DNA from: Bordetella genomosp. 13
GTDB lineage: Bacteria > Pseudomonadota > Gammaproteobacteria > Burkholderiales > Burkholderiaceae_B
Assembly: GCF_002119665.1 (NCBI RefSeq)
Contig: NZ_CP021111.1
Span: forward strand, 620,001 to 684,000
DNA: 64,000 nucleotides
Reading direction: 5' to 3'
The notes under the pieces are model-generated. The model saw only the letters and a program-made list of their open reading frames with translations. It had not been told where the DNA came from and did no database searches. Below, in pieces: positions 1 through 6,838 of the stretch; position 1 is the first letter of the stretch; each line of letters starts with the position of its first letter. The position numbers and the translations under genes are program-made.

Positions 1-1145
1 CGTGGCGCGAGGCGCGGCGCGGTCATCTGAGCCTGACGCAGCTCAAGGTCATGTCGGCCATCGAGCAGTGCCGCAGCGCGGCGCTGGGCGGACACGTGCT
101 GCGCTGCGAGGGCTGCGGCACGGACACGGTCGCCTACAACTCGTGCCGCAACCGGCATTGCCCGAAGTGCCAGAGCAGTGCGGCGCAACGCTGGCTCGAG
201 GCGCGACAGGCCGATCTTCTGCCGGTGGACTACTACCACGTGGTCTTCACGCTGCCGGCGCCCATTGCCGACATCGCGTACTACAACAAGGCCGTGATCT
301 ATGAGCTGCTGTTCGACGTGGCAGCCGAGACGCTGCAGACCATCGCTGCCGACCCCAAGCACCTCGGCGCTCGCATCGCCGTCACGCTGGTGCTGCACAC
401 CTGGGGCTCGGCGCTCACGCACCACCCGCATGTGCACGGGATCGTTCCAGGCGGCGGCCTGTCACCGGACGGCCAACATTGGATCTCGTGTAAGCGGGGC
501 TTCTTCCTGCCCGTGCGCGTGCTGTCACGGCTGTTCCGGCGGCGCTTCCTCGAAGAACTCGGCCGTGCGCACGCCTGCGAGCGGTTGCAGTTCTTCGGCG
601 AGTACGCCGCGCTCAGCGACGCACGCGTGTTCGCGCGGTGGCTGGCGCCGCTGCGCAAGTGCGAATGGGTGGTCTACGCCAAGCGGCCGTTCGCCGGGCC
701 TTCAGCCGTGCTGGCCTACCTGTCGCGCTACACGCACCGCGTGGCGATCTCCAACAGTCGACTCGTCGCGATGGACGAGCGCGGCGTCACGTTCCGCTGG
801 AAGGACCATCGGGCCAAGGGCCGGACGCGCCACAAGACGATGACACTCAGCCCCGACGAGTTCATGCGCCGCTTCCTGCTGCATGTGCTGCCCAGCGGCT
901 TTCATCGCATCCGTCACTACGGGCTGCTCGCCAACAGAGTGCGCAAGAGCAAGCTGGCACTTGCGCGCGAACTGCTGCACGTGGCGCCTGCCCCGGACGC
1001 ACCGAATGCCGAACCCGCGGCACAACAGCCGCGCGAGCGACCGACCTTCGTGTGCTGGCATTGCGGCAGTGCGATGCACGTCGTCGAGGTTCTGGCGCGC
1101 ACCCCGCCCATTCGCGCACCGCCGCATCCGGCGGATTCGCCATGA
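1..1145 (+). CDS. IS91-family transposase, 5'-truncated by the window edge
   Basis: Rolling-circle type transposase of the IS91 group, which moves single-stranded DNA from one end of the element. The frame is open from base 3 (reads WREARRGHLSLTQLKVM before the first internal ATG at 51), so the N-terminus lies outside the window. A zinc-binding block with CEGCG and CRNRHCPKCQ is followed by the HUH-like HHPHVHGIVPGGG motif, and by YLSRYTHRVAISN and TFRWKDHR, which are typical of the family. A second Cys pair (CWHCG) is near the C-terminus. It ends at a TGA at 1143-1145. Family assignment is from these motifs; the exact IS name was not determined. Confidence 0.9.
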   Translation, partial: WREARRGHLSLTQLKVMSAIEQCRSAALGGHVLRCEGCGTDTVAYNSCRNRHCPKCQSSAAQRWLEARQADLLPVDYYHVVFTLPAPIADIAYYNKAVIYELLFDVAAETLQTIAADPKHLGARIAVTLVLHTWGSALTHHPHVHGIVPGGGLSPDGQHWISCKRGFFLPVRVLSRLFRRRFLEELGRAHACERLQFFGEYAALSDARVFARWLAPLRKCEWVVYAKRPFAGPSAVLAYLSRYTHRVAISNSRLVAMDERGVTFRWKDHRAKGRTRHKTMTLSPDEFMRRFLLHVLPSGFHRIRHYGLLANRVRKSKLALARELLHVAPAPDAPNAEPAAQQPRERPTFVCWHCGSAMHVVEVLARTPPIRAPPHPADSP

Positions 1146-1762
1146 CTGCCGTCGCACGCCGGCACTCAATCCGCGCGCTGGCCATGATCCATTCATGGCC
1201 GGCACAGCCGGCATGCGCCCAACGGCACGATCGCGGCGATCAGGGGCAACGGCGTCTCTGCCAAACCGCATGCGTTCGAGCGCACGGCTATCGGTTCGAC
1301 GGTAGCAGCCAGCGGTTCTTCAACTCGCTCGACGCCGAGACCTCGAGACGATCTGCCGAATCCCCATAGGCCGCGCGCGTTCTCAAACCACGGCGACACA
1401 TGCCGCGGTTTCCTCCCTCGAGGTTTGTCCAACACCTGCCCTCGGTCGGTGTCGCTCGCGGCATCGCCTCTGATCCGGGCAGGTGTCGAACAAACCTAAA
1501 CGAAGGGCGACCCCAACGACTGCAGCTTCGGCGAGACCAAGGCGCCCGCGCGCACGCTGAAGTGAAACGCGTCGGCAGCGGCAAATCACGGTCGCTCGAT
1601 GGTCATGCGCGGAGCGGCACTGACCTGGCTGGTGCGGGCCGTCGTCTTCAAAGACTTCACCGTGGATGCCTTCGCCGTGTTTGTGCTTGGTCGCGCGGCT
1701 CGGCCGGCTGGCTGCATCGGTGCCGTCTACGCCGAGGGGGCAATGGTCTGCAGGGTCCGGAC
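1146..1762. other. gene-poor stretch downstream of the IS91 transposase
   Basis: No convincing gene is seen on either strand. The open frames here are short, mutually overlapping and show no recognisable motif. The stretch should contain the IS91 terminal end, but I could not place it. The only clear structure is the inverted repeat at 1421-1497. Confidence 0.5.
1421..1497. repeat. 21-bp imperfect inverted repeat with 35-nt loop
   Basis: Left arm 1421-1441 (AGGTTTGTCCAACACCTGC and CC) pairs with right arm 1477-1497 with only two mismatches in 21 positions. The spacer is 35 nt. It lies about 280 bp past the transposase stop. It could be a transposon end, a small miniature element or a strong stem-loop. 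There is no T-run to make it a standard terminator. Confidence 0.7.
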
Positions 1763-2239
1763 TCAGGTCGTCCAGCGCATCAGCGTCACGAGCAGCACCA
1801 GGACGCCCAGGCCGAGGTTGATCGAGACCCATGTACGAACCTGCGCCAAGGCTGCACCACCGCCGGCCCACTCGGACGCTGTTACGGCCTGGCTGAGCCT
1901 CTTGAAAAGCACGAAGCGGATGTGCATGAAGATCGCCACCATGACGACTCCCAGCACTGCCATGACGGTCCAGGCCAGCGGCATCTCGAAGTTGCCCCCC
2001 GACTGCACCACCTGCTTGGCCACACGACCCAGCATCCACACGCCACTGGCCAGAGTCAGCAGCGAGGCCACCAGCACGGCTTGGAAGAAGCGCCCGAGCA
2101 CATCGTGCATCAGCCGCAGCCGCACTGGCGACTCCAGCTGGGCGACCGCCGGTCGCAAGAAGAAGTGCGCAAACACCATGCCGCCGATCCATACGATCAT
2201 GGACAGCACGTGCAGTGTTTTCAGGGTGGCGTAGATCAT
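1763..2239 (-). CDS. CopD-like integral membrane protein
   Basis: 158 aa with four predicted hydrophobic segments. The N-terminus (LKTLHVLSMIVWIGGMVFAHFFLRP) has the paired His and WIGG pattern of the CopD/DUF2269-like membrane family. CopD proteins are linked to copper handling or haem-containing membrane domains; the substrate here is unknown. It lies 19 bp downstream of the exoD-like gene on the same strand and is probably the last gene of that operon. No strong Shine-Dalgarno is seen, so translation may depend on the upstream gene. Confidence 0.65.
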   Translation of the reverse strand: MIYATLKTLHVLSMIVWIGGMVFAHFFLRPAVAQLESPVRLRLMHDVLGRFFQAVLVASLLTLASGVWMLGRVAKQVVQSGGNFEMPLAWTVMAVLGVVMVAIFMHIRFVLFKRLSQAVTASEWAGGGAALAQVRTWVSINLGLGVLVLLVTLMRWTT

Positions 2240-2258
2240 CGATCAGTCCCATTCAAAG

Positions 2259-2858
2259 TCAAACCCATCCCAGGATCCACTCGCTGCCCCAGATCCAGGT
2301 CATAAGCAACAGGCCGGTCGTGGTTGTCAATGCCACACCTGACATCAGCAGCCCCAAGATCACTGCAATGCCGTCGCGAAACACCAGTCCGAGCCCGATG
2401 AGCATCAGCGCCAGCGCTGGCAGCAGGTTGCCGAAGGGGATCGGCAGCACCACGATGATGGCCATCAATCCGACCACCACGGCAAGCGCCGATCGCCAGG
2501 TCGGCCCCACGAGGTGGCTCAGCCGAGCCCTGGCGTGGCGGCCAGCCATCTCGTAGGCAGAAGCCAGACCCTCCAGCACCCGCCGTGCCCAATGGCGCGG
2601 CAGTTCGAGATTGGCGACTCCTTGCGGCAGGCATGGCTCGCCTTGACCCCGCCACATGGCGACGGCCAACGCCGCCATCCCAACTCCAAGCACCGTGCCC
2701 ACGCCCGGCACCGGCAGCAGGCAGGGCATGGCCAGCAACAGCAGCAACGTACCGTGGGCCTCCGGCCCGTGGGCTTGCGCCATCGCCCGCATTGACACCC
2801 CTTCCTCCCGAAAGGCTGCGGCCGCGTCGCGCAAACGCTGCGCGATCGGCAGCGTCAT
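2259..2858 (-). CDS. exoD: ExoD-family exopolysaccharide synthesis protein
   Basis: 199 aa integral membrane protein. It has the ExoD signature: an N-terminal LRDAAAAFREEGVSMRAM stretch, then the Pro-rich membrane segment LLLLAMPCLLPVPGVGTVLG, and the paired membrane segment GLMAIIVVLPIPFGNLLPALALM. ExoD affects exopolysaccharide production and alkaline tolerance in rhizobia (family knowledge), which fits the neighbouring cation/H+ antiporter genes. Its ATG overlaps the stop of the 41-codon frame just upstream (ATGA), suggesting coupled translation. Confidence 0.8.
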   Translation of the reverse strand: MTLPIAQRLRDAAAAFREEGVSMRAMAQAHGPEAHGTLLLLLAMPCLLPVPGVGTVLGVGMAALAVAMWRGQGEPCLPQGVANLELPRHWARRVLEGLASAYEMAGRHARARLSHLVGPTWRSALAVVVGLMAIIVVLPIPFGNLLPALALMLIGLGLVFRDGIAVILGLLMSGVALTTTTGLLLMTWIWGSEWILGWV

Positions 2859-2980
2859 GCGTACTCACCCGCAGCCGAGTGCCCGCGCGTCTTCGCAGCC
2901 GCTCTGCGCGCCCAGTACCACCGGGCCCAGGCAGGCTTGCCGACGAAGTCGGCCGAGAGGAAGGGAAGCAGGAAGTCCAT
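2855..2980 (-). CDS. small 41-aa protein translationally coupled to exoD
   Basis: ATG at 2980 and TGA at 2857-2855, which overlaps the exoD start by four bases (ATGA). The product starts MDFLLPFLSADFVGKPAWAR and ends with a basic Arg/Lys-rich stretch. It has one short hydrophobic N-terminal patch and two Trp residues. No family is recognised. A purine-rich AAACGGAACC precedes the start. The exact overlap and its position in a same-strand operon argue for reality, but the frame is short and GC-rich DNA makes chance frames. Confidence 0.35.
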   Translation of the reverse strand: MDFLLPFLSADFVGKPAWARWYWARRAAAKTRGHSAAGEYA

Positions 2981-3061
2981 GGTTCCGTTTCAGAGGATGG
3001 AAGAGACGACAGTTCCAGCGCCACACAGGCCGCCGAAGACGCCCAGCAGCGGATCGCGTGC

Positions 3062-3481
3062 TCAGCCAGCCGCCAGTGAGGAACCGGCGTTGGGCCCGGA
3101 TCCGCCGCTACTGCGGCGGCGCCACAGCGCAATGAGCAGATGCAACCCGGCGCCCAGCAGCACAAGCAGCACGCTGCCGATGCCCCAGACCACCCACGTC
3201 GCCACCGTCACGCCACCAGCCAGGGTCGGTGCGGCCTGCAGCAGGCTGTCGATCGCGGGCCCCAGGCCGGCCAGCAGCTGGCTCGCCCACTGCGCGATTT
3301 CCGGCGGCACCCAGGGCGCCAGCCAATCGGGCAGGGCCATGGTGGCGACGCCCGATGCGGCACCGGGCATCGCGCCGGCACTCGAAACCGCCCAGACCGC
3401 AACGGCATGCAGTGCCCAAGCGGTGACGGACCAGAACGCCAGCAACGCGACGACGACGAACCAGTTGAGGGCGTAGAACAT
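3062..3481 (-). CDS. hypothetical membrane protein
   Basis: 139 aa. The ATG at 3481 is preferred over upstream in-frame starts because GGAGA lies about 9 bases upstream. An N-terminal helix (FVVVALLAFWSVTAWALHAV) and a C-terminal helix (WVVWGIGSVLLVLLGAGLHL) flank a loop containing LPDWLAPWVPPEIAQWASQL, and the tail is basic. No family is recognised. It is the first gene of a four-gene minus-strand set with the 41-aa frame, exoD and the CopD-like gene. A palindrome like the one before nhaR lies 83-101 bp upstream of its start. Confidence 0.6.
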   Translation of the reverse strand: MFYALNWFVVVALLAFWSVTAWALHAVAVWAVSSAGAMPGAASGVATMALPDWLAPWVPPEIAQWASQLLAGLGPAIDSLLQAAPTLAGGVTVATWVVWGIGSVLLVLLGAGLHLLIALWRRRSSGGSGPNAGSSLAAG

Positions 3482-3563
3482 GATGGGATCTCCGTGAGCG
3501 ACAGACTGAACGACAGTGTGGCGATGGAAACGCTCTAAACAAACCATGGTCCTTCACACTTGG

Positions 3564-3582
3564 GGTTCGGTTTTCCTGAACC
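3564..3582. promoter_or_regulatory. putative NhaR-type palindromic box upstream of the exoD operon
   Basis: GGTTCGGTTTTCCTGAACC is an inverted repeat with GGTTC/GAACC arms. It matches 15 of 19 positions with the box in front of nhaR at 10875-10893 in the same orientation. Position relative to the 3481 start is compatible with an activator site. Binding by NhaR is inferred, not shown. Confidence 0.45.
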
Positions 3583-3649
3583 TCAGGTGCCAGCCGATGG
3601 CCGCCATCGTCAGCGCTTCAGAGCGCCCTGGTGCCCGGCGGTGCCCATC

Positions 3650-3668
3650 GAGCCCCCGCGGGGGGCTC
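3650..3668 (-). terminator. stem-loop after the Mrp antiporter operon
   Basis: GAGCCCCC-GCG-GGGGGCTC is a perfect 8-bp stem with a 3-nt loop, 65 bp past the stop of the subunit G gene. There is no T-run on either side, so it may act as an RNA-stabilising or Rho-assisted structure and not as a classical intrinsic terminator. Confidence 0.4.
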
Positions 3669-3732
3669 AAGAAGTAACCGAACCACGATTGCTTGAGAGT
3701 CGTCACCGGGAAAGGCCGCCCTATGTTCGACA

Positions 3733-4089
3733 TCAAGGGCGCGCGGATATCGCGCCGGCCGACCCCGTAGGCGGTGTGGGCCGCAGCCCGGGAGCATGTT
3801 TCAGCGCTAGTTGCACCAGCAGATGCGCCGACACCGGCGCGGTCAGGAACAAGAACAAGGCAATCAGCGCCTCATGAAAGCTGGGCTTGCCGGCCACGGC
3901 GGCCACCAGCGCCGATGCCAGTAGCACGCAGCCCACGCCCAGCGTGGTGGCCTTGCTCGGCCCGTGCAGGCGCTTGAAAAAGTCAGACAACCGCGCCAGG
4001 CCAATCGACCCGATCAGCGCGAAGGCGGCACCGATCACCAGCAGCGCGGCGGCCAAGGCGTCAGCCCATAGGGGTAGGTTCTGGATCAT
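3733..4089 (-). CDS. mnhG: Mrp-type Na+(K+)/H+ antiporter subunit G
   Basis: 118 aa with three hydrophobic helices. The sequence around IGSIGLARLSDFFKRLHGPSKATTLG is the conserved subunit G signature. The tail after the third helix is Pro/Gly-rich. Subunit G is a small membrane component of the hetero-oligomeric cation/proton antiporter of the inner membrane. Last gene of the A/B-C-D-E-F-G order, 10 bp after subunit F. Confidence 0.9.
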   Translation of the reverse strand: MIQNLPLWADALAAALLVIGAAFALIGSIGLARLSDFFKRLHGPSKATTLGVGCVLLASALVAAVAGKPSFHEALIALFLFLTAPVSAHLLVQLALKHAPGLRPTPPTGSAGAISARP

Positions 4090-4099
4090 CGGCAGAGCC

Positions 4100-4372
4100 T
4101 CATTCGGTGATGTCTCGGCGCAGCAGGAATTTGGCCATCACCACCGTGCCGATGAAGCCCAGCAACCCAATGAGCAGCGCCACTTCGAAGTAGTGCTTGT
4201 GGCCAAAGGCCAGCCCCAGGGTGACCAGCAGCGCCAGCGCGTTGATGTAGAGCGTGTCCAGTGCCAGGATACGGTCGGGCAGACCGGGGCCGCGCAGCAA
4301 GCGCCAGGCCGCCAGGGCCAGGGCCAGTGTCAGCACGCCCAGCACCCAGGGCAGCACGGCAGCGACCATCAT
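4100..4372 (-). CDS. mnhF: Mrp-type Na+(K+)/H+ antiporter subunit F
   Basis: 90 aa, three hydrophobic helices, with the family motif GPGLPDRILALDTLYINALAL in the first loop. The start at 4372 (MMVAAVLP) overlaps the subunit E stop by ATGA, which decides it against longer in-frame alternatives. A structural subunit of the antiporter, needed for full complex assembly in characterised systems. Confidence 0.92.
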   Translation of the reverse strand: MMVAAVLPWVLGVLTLALALAAWRLLRGPGLPDRILALDTLYINALALLVTLGLAFGHKHYFEVALLIGLLGFIGTVVMAKFLLRRDITE

Positions 4373-4872
4373 CCGAACACCTCCATCAGCAGCGCTTCGT
4401 AGCGCGATTTGATATCGGCCGCGATCGCGGCGGCGGCTGCATCGTCCGGCGCATGCAGCGCGTGCACCAGCAGCCAGCGGCGGTCGTCGCTCAGCTCGGC
4501 CGAGATCGTGCCCGGGGTGGTGGTGACGATGCCGGCCAGCAGCACGATGGCGAGCGGATCCCGAAGATCGATCGGAACCCACACGAAACGCGGCTGGATC
4601 GCGGCGTCTGGACCGAGCACGCGGCGGGCCACGTCGAGGTTGCTGCGCAGGATGTCCCAGAGCACCACGATGACCAACCTCATCAGCGCCTGCCATGAGC
4701 GCAGCGGCGAGCGTGCCGGCCGAAGCGGCATCAGCAGCCAGGGGATGGTCAGCGCCAGCAGCGCACCCAGCAGCCACTGGCCGGGCGAAGCCGACTCGTT
4801 GAGCATCAGCCACGCCAGCAGCAGCGCAACGCTCGTCATCGGCGAGGGCAACAGACGGTGGCGCAGGCTCAT
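4369..4872 (-). CDS. mnhE: Mrp-type Na+(K+)/H+ antiporter subunit E
   Basis: 167 aa from MSLRHRLLPSP. The N-terminal half is hydrophobic (VALLLAWLMLNESASPGQWLLG). The C-terminal half is soluble and carries the conserved TTTPGTISAELSDDRRWLLVHAL block of subunit E. The ATG at 4872 overlaps the subunit D stop (ATGA); the frame stays open upstream but only as antisense-like low-complexity sequence. Part of the same membrane antiporter complex. Confidence 0.92.
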   Translation of the reverse strand: MSLRHRLLPSPMTSVALLLAWLMLNESASPGQWLLGALLALTIPWLLMPLRPARSPLRSWQALMRLVIVVLWDILRSNLDVARRVLGPDAAIQPRFVWVPIDLRDPLAIVLLAGIVTTTPGTISAELSDDRRWLLVHALHAPDDAAAAAIAADIKSRYEALLMEVFG

Positions 4873-6491
4873 TTCAGGTCTCCTCGTTCGCGCATCTCGC
4901 GCCGCACATCCGCCGTCGCCGGCAACGGTTGTGCGCCGAGCACGGCCTTCACGTAGCTTTGCGGCGCGAACAGCTGTGCCGCAGTGGCGGCGGTGTAGCG
5001 CGCGATAGGGCCGGCGGCCACGGCGCACAGCACCACGGCAGCCAACGCGCCGACGGTGGCTGCGCGCGCCAGGCCGGGCTGGCCCGTGGGGTCTTGGGCG
5101 CGGTCAGGCATGCCTGAGGCCGGCCCGCTGCCATGCTCCCAGAACAACACACTGCCGGCGCGCGCCAGCGCCACCATTACCATAAGACTTGACGACAACA
5201 CGCCGGCCACCACCCAGCCCGCCCAAGGCGTCGCACCGGCAGCCCGAAGCAGCAGCGCCTTGCCCATGAAGGCAGCGAGTGGTGGCACACCGGCCACCGC
5301 CACTGCCGCGACGAAGAAGCCGATGCCCAGCGGCGCCCAGGCCGCAGGACGCTGACCGGGCTGCAGCCTGTCACTGCCGCCGCGCGCGGATGCGATCCGG
5401 TCGGCCAGCAGAAACCAGGCGCAGGCCACCAGAGTGCTGGGCACCAGGTAGAACAGCCCGGCAGCCAGGCCGGATTCACTGCCCAGGCCAGTGGCCAGGA
5501 GCAGGGTGCCAGCCGACGCCACCACCAAATAGGCCACCAGGGTGCGCAGCCGCAATGCCGCCAGTGCGCCGAGGGCCGCCAGCACCAGCGTGGCCAGGGC
5601 GAGCATGGACAGCAGCGGCAACGCGCCGGTGACCAGGCCCGCCGGCACGAACAGCGTAGTGGCACGCACGATGGCGTACACGCCCACCTTGGTCAGCACC
5701 GCGAACAAGGCCGCCGTGGGCGCGCTGGCGCTCGCGTAGGTGTCGGTCAGCCAAAAGTACAGCGGCAGCAGCGCCGCCTTCACCGCAAACACCACCAGCA
5801 GCATCAGCAGCGCCGACTGGGCCAGGCGCTGGTTCTGCGCAGCCAGTTGCGGCAGCTTCACCGCCAGGTCGGCCATGTTCAGCGTGCCCGCCACCGCATA
5901 CAGCAAACTCACCGCGACGAGGAACAGCGCCGAGCCGGCGAGGTTGAAGACCACGTAGTGCACGCTGGCCTTCAGGCGCTCGCGGGTGGCGCCGTGCAGC
6001 AGCAGGCCGTAGCTGGCGGCCAGCAGCACCTCAAAGAAGACGAACAGGTTGAAGAGGTCGGCCGTGAGGAAGGCGCCATTCAAGCCCATGAGCTGAAACT
6101 GGAACAGTGCGTGGAAGTGACGCGACGGCGTTTCGTGCCGGCGGTCGTCGCCGGCGAGCGCGTAGGTCAATGCTGCGGCGGCCACCAGGGCGGTGACGAG
6201 CAGCATCAAGGCCGACAGTCGGTCCAGCGCCAGGGCAACGCCGTGGGGCGCGGCCCAGTTGCCAAGCAGGTAGGCGTGCACCGTGCCGTGGTCGGCCTGC
6301 TGCACCAGCAACGCGGCCAGCAGCACCCCGGCGGCCACAGCGGCGGCCGACACCACCGGCACCCAGCGCGACGCGGCCCTTTCCAGCAACAGCAGCGCCG
6401 CGCCGGCCACCAAGGGCAGCACGATGGGGAGCACCACCTCATGCCCCCCCGGCAAGAGCGTGGCGGCGGCATTCATCGCGGCCACTGTCAT
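4869..6491 (-). CDS. mnhD: Mrp-type Na+(K+)/H+ antiporter subunit D
   Basis: 540 aa proton-pumping subunit, homologous to NuoM/NuoN of complex I, with about 14 membrane helices. The block GLNGAFLTADLFNLFVFFEVLLAASYGLLLHGA contains the acidic residue in helix 5 used in proton transfer, and KAALLPLYFWLTDTYASASAPTAALFAVLTKVG is the conserved Lys-containing segment. Both ends overlap neighbours by ATGA. Length is normal for the family. Confidence 0.95.
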   Translation of the reverse strand: MTVAAMNAAATLLPGGHEVVLPIVLPLVAGAALLLLERAASRWVPVVSAAAVAAGVLLAALLVQQADHGTVHAYLLGNWAAPHGVALALDRLSALMLLVTALVAAAALTYALAGDDRRHETPSRHFHALFQFQLMGLNGAFLTADLFNLFVFFEVLLAASYGLLLHGATRERLKASVHYVVFNLAGSALFLVAVSLLYAVAGTLNMADLAVKLPQLAAQNQRLAQSALLMLLVVFAVKAALLPLYFWLTDTYASASAPTAALFAVLTKVGVYAIVRATTLFVPAGLVTGALPLLSMLALATLVLAALGALAALRLRTLVAYLVVASAGTLLLATGLGSESGLAAGLFYLVPSTLVACAWFLLADRIASARGGSDRLQPGQRPAAWAPLGIGFFVAAVAVAGVPPLAAFMGKALLLRAAGATPWAGWVVAGVLSSSLMVMVALARAGSVLFWEHGSGPASGMPDRAQDPTGQPGLARAATVGALAAVVLCAVAAGPIARYTAATAAQLFAPQSYVKAVLGAQPLPATADVRREMRERGDLK

Positions 6492-6838
6492 CGCAGCGGC
6501 TCCTCGCCATCCACATGGTCGCTGCCGACTTCGCCGCGGGTGCGCAGTGCGATGCCCAGCAGCAACGCCGTCATCGCAAAGCTGATGACGATGGCTGTCA
6601 GCACCAGCGCCTGTGGCAGCGGATCAGCATGCGTCGCGAGCGTTGCAGCCACGCCCGGCTCGACGATGGGCACTGCGTTCACCTGGACCCGGCCCATCGC
6701 GAAGATGAACAGGTTGACCGCGTAGCTCAGCAGCGTGAGGCCGAGGATGGTGTCGAAGGTGCGCGCACGCAGCAGCAGCCAAATGCCGCTGGCGGCCAGC
6801 GTACCGATGAACAGGCTGAGCAGCAGCAGCATGGTCAA
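6488..6838 (-). CDS. mnhC: Mrp-type Na+(K+)/H+ antiporter subunit C
   Basis: 116 aa NuoK-like subunit with three helices. GLTLLSYAVNLFIFAMGRV and DPLPQALVLTAIVISFAMTALLL are the typical subunit C segments. It overlaps the A-B subunit and subunit D genes by four bases each, so the whole operon is probably read as one coupled message. Confidence 0.93.
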   Translation of the reverse strand: MTMLLLLSLFIGTLAASGIWLLLRARTFDTILGLTLLSYAVNLFIFAMGRVQVNAVPIVEPGVAATLATHADPLPQALVLTAIVISFAMTALLLGIALRTRGEVGSDHVDGEEPLR

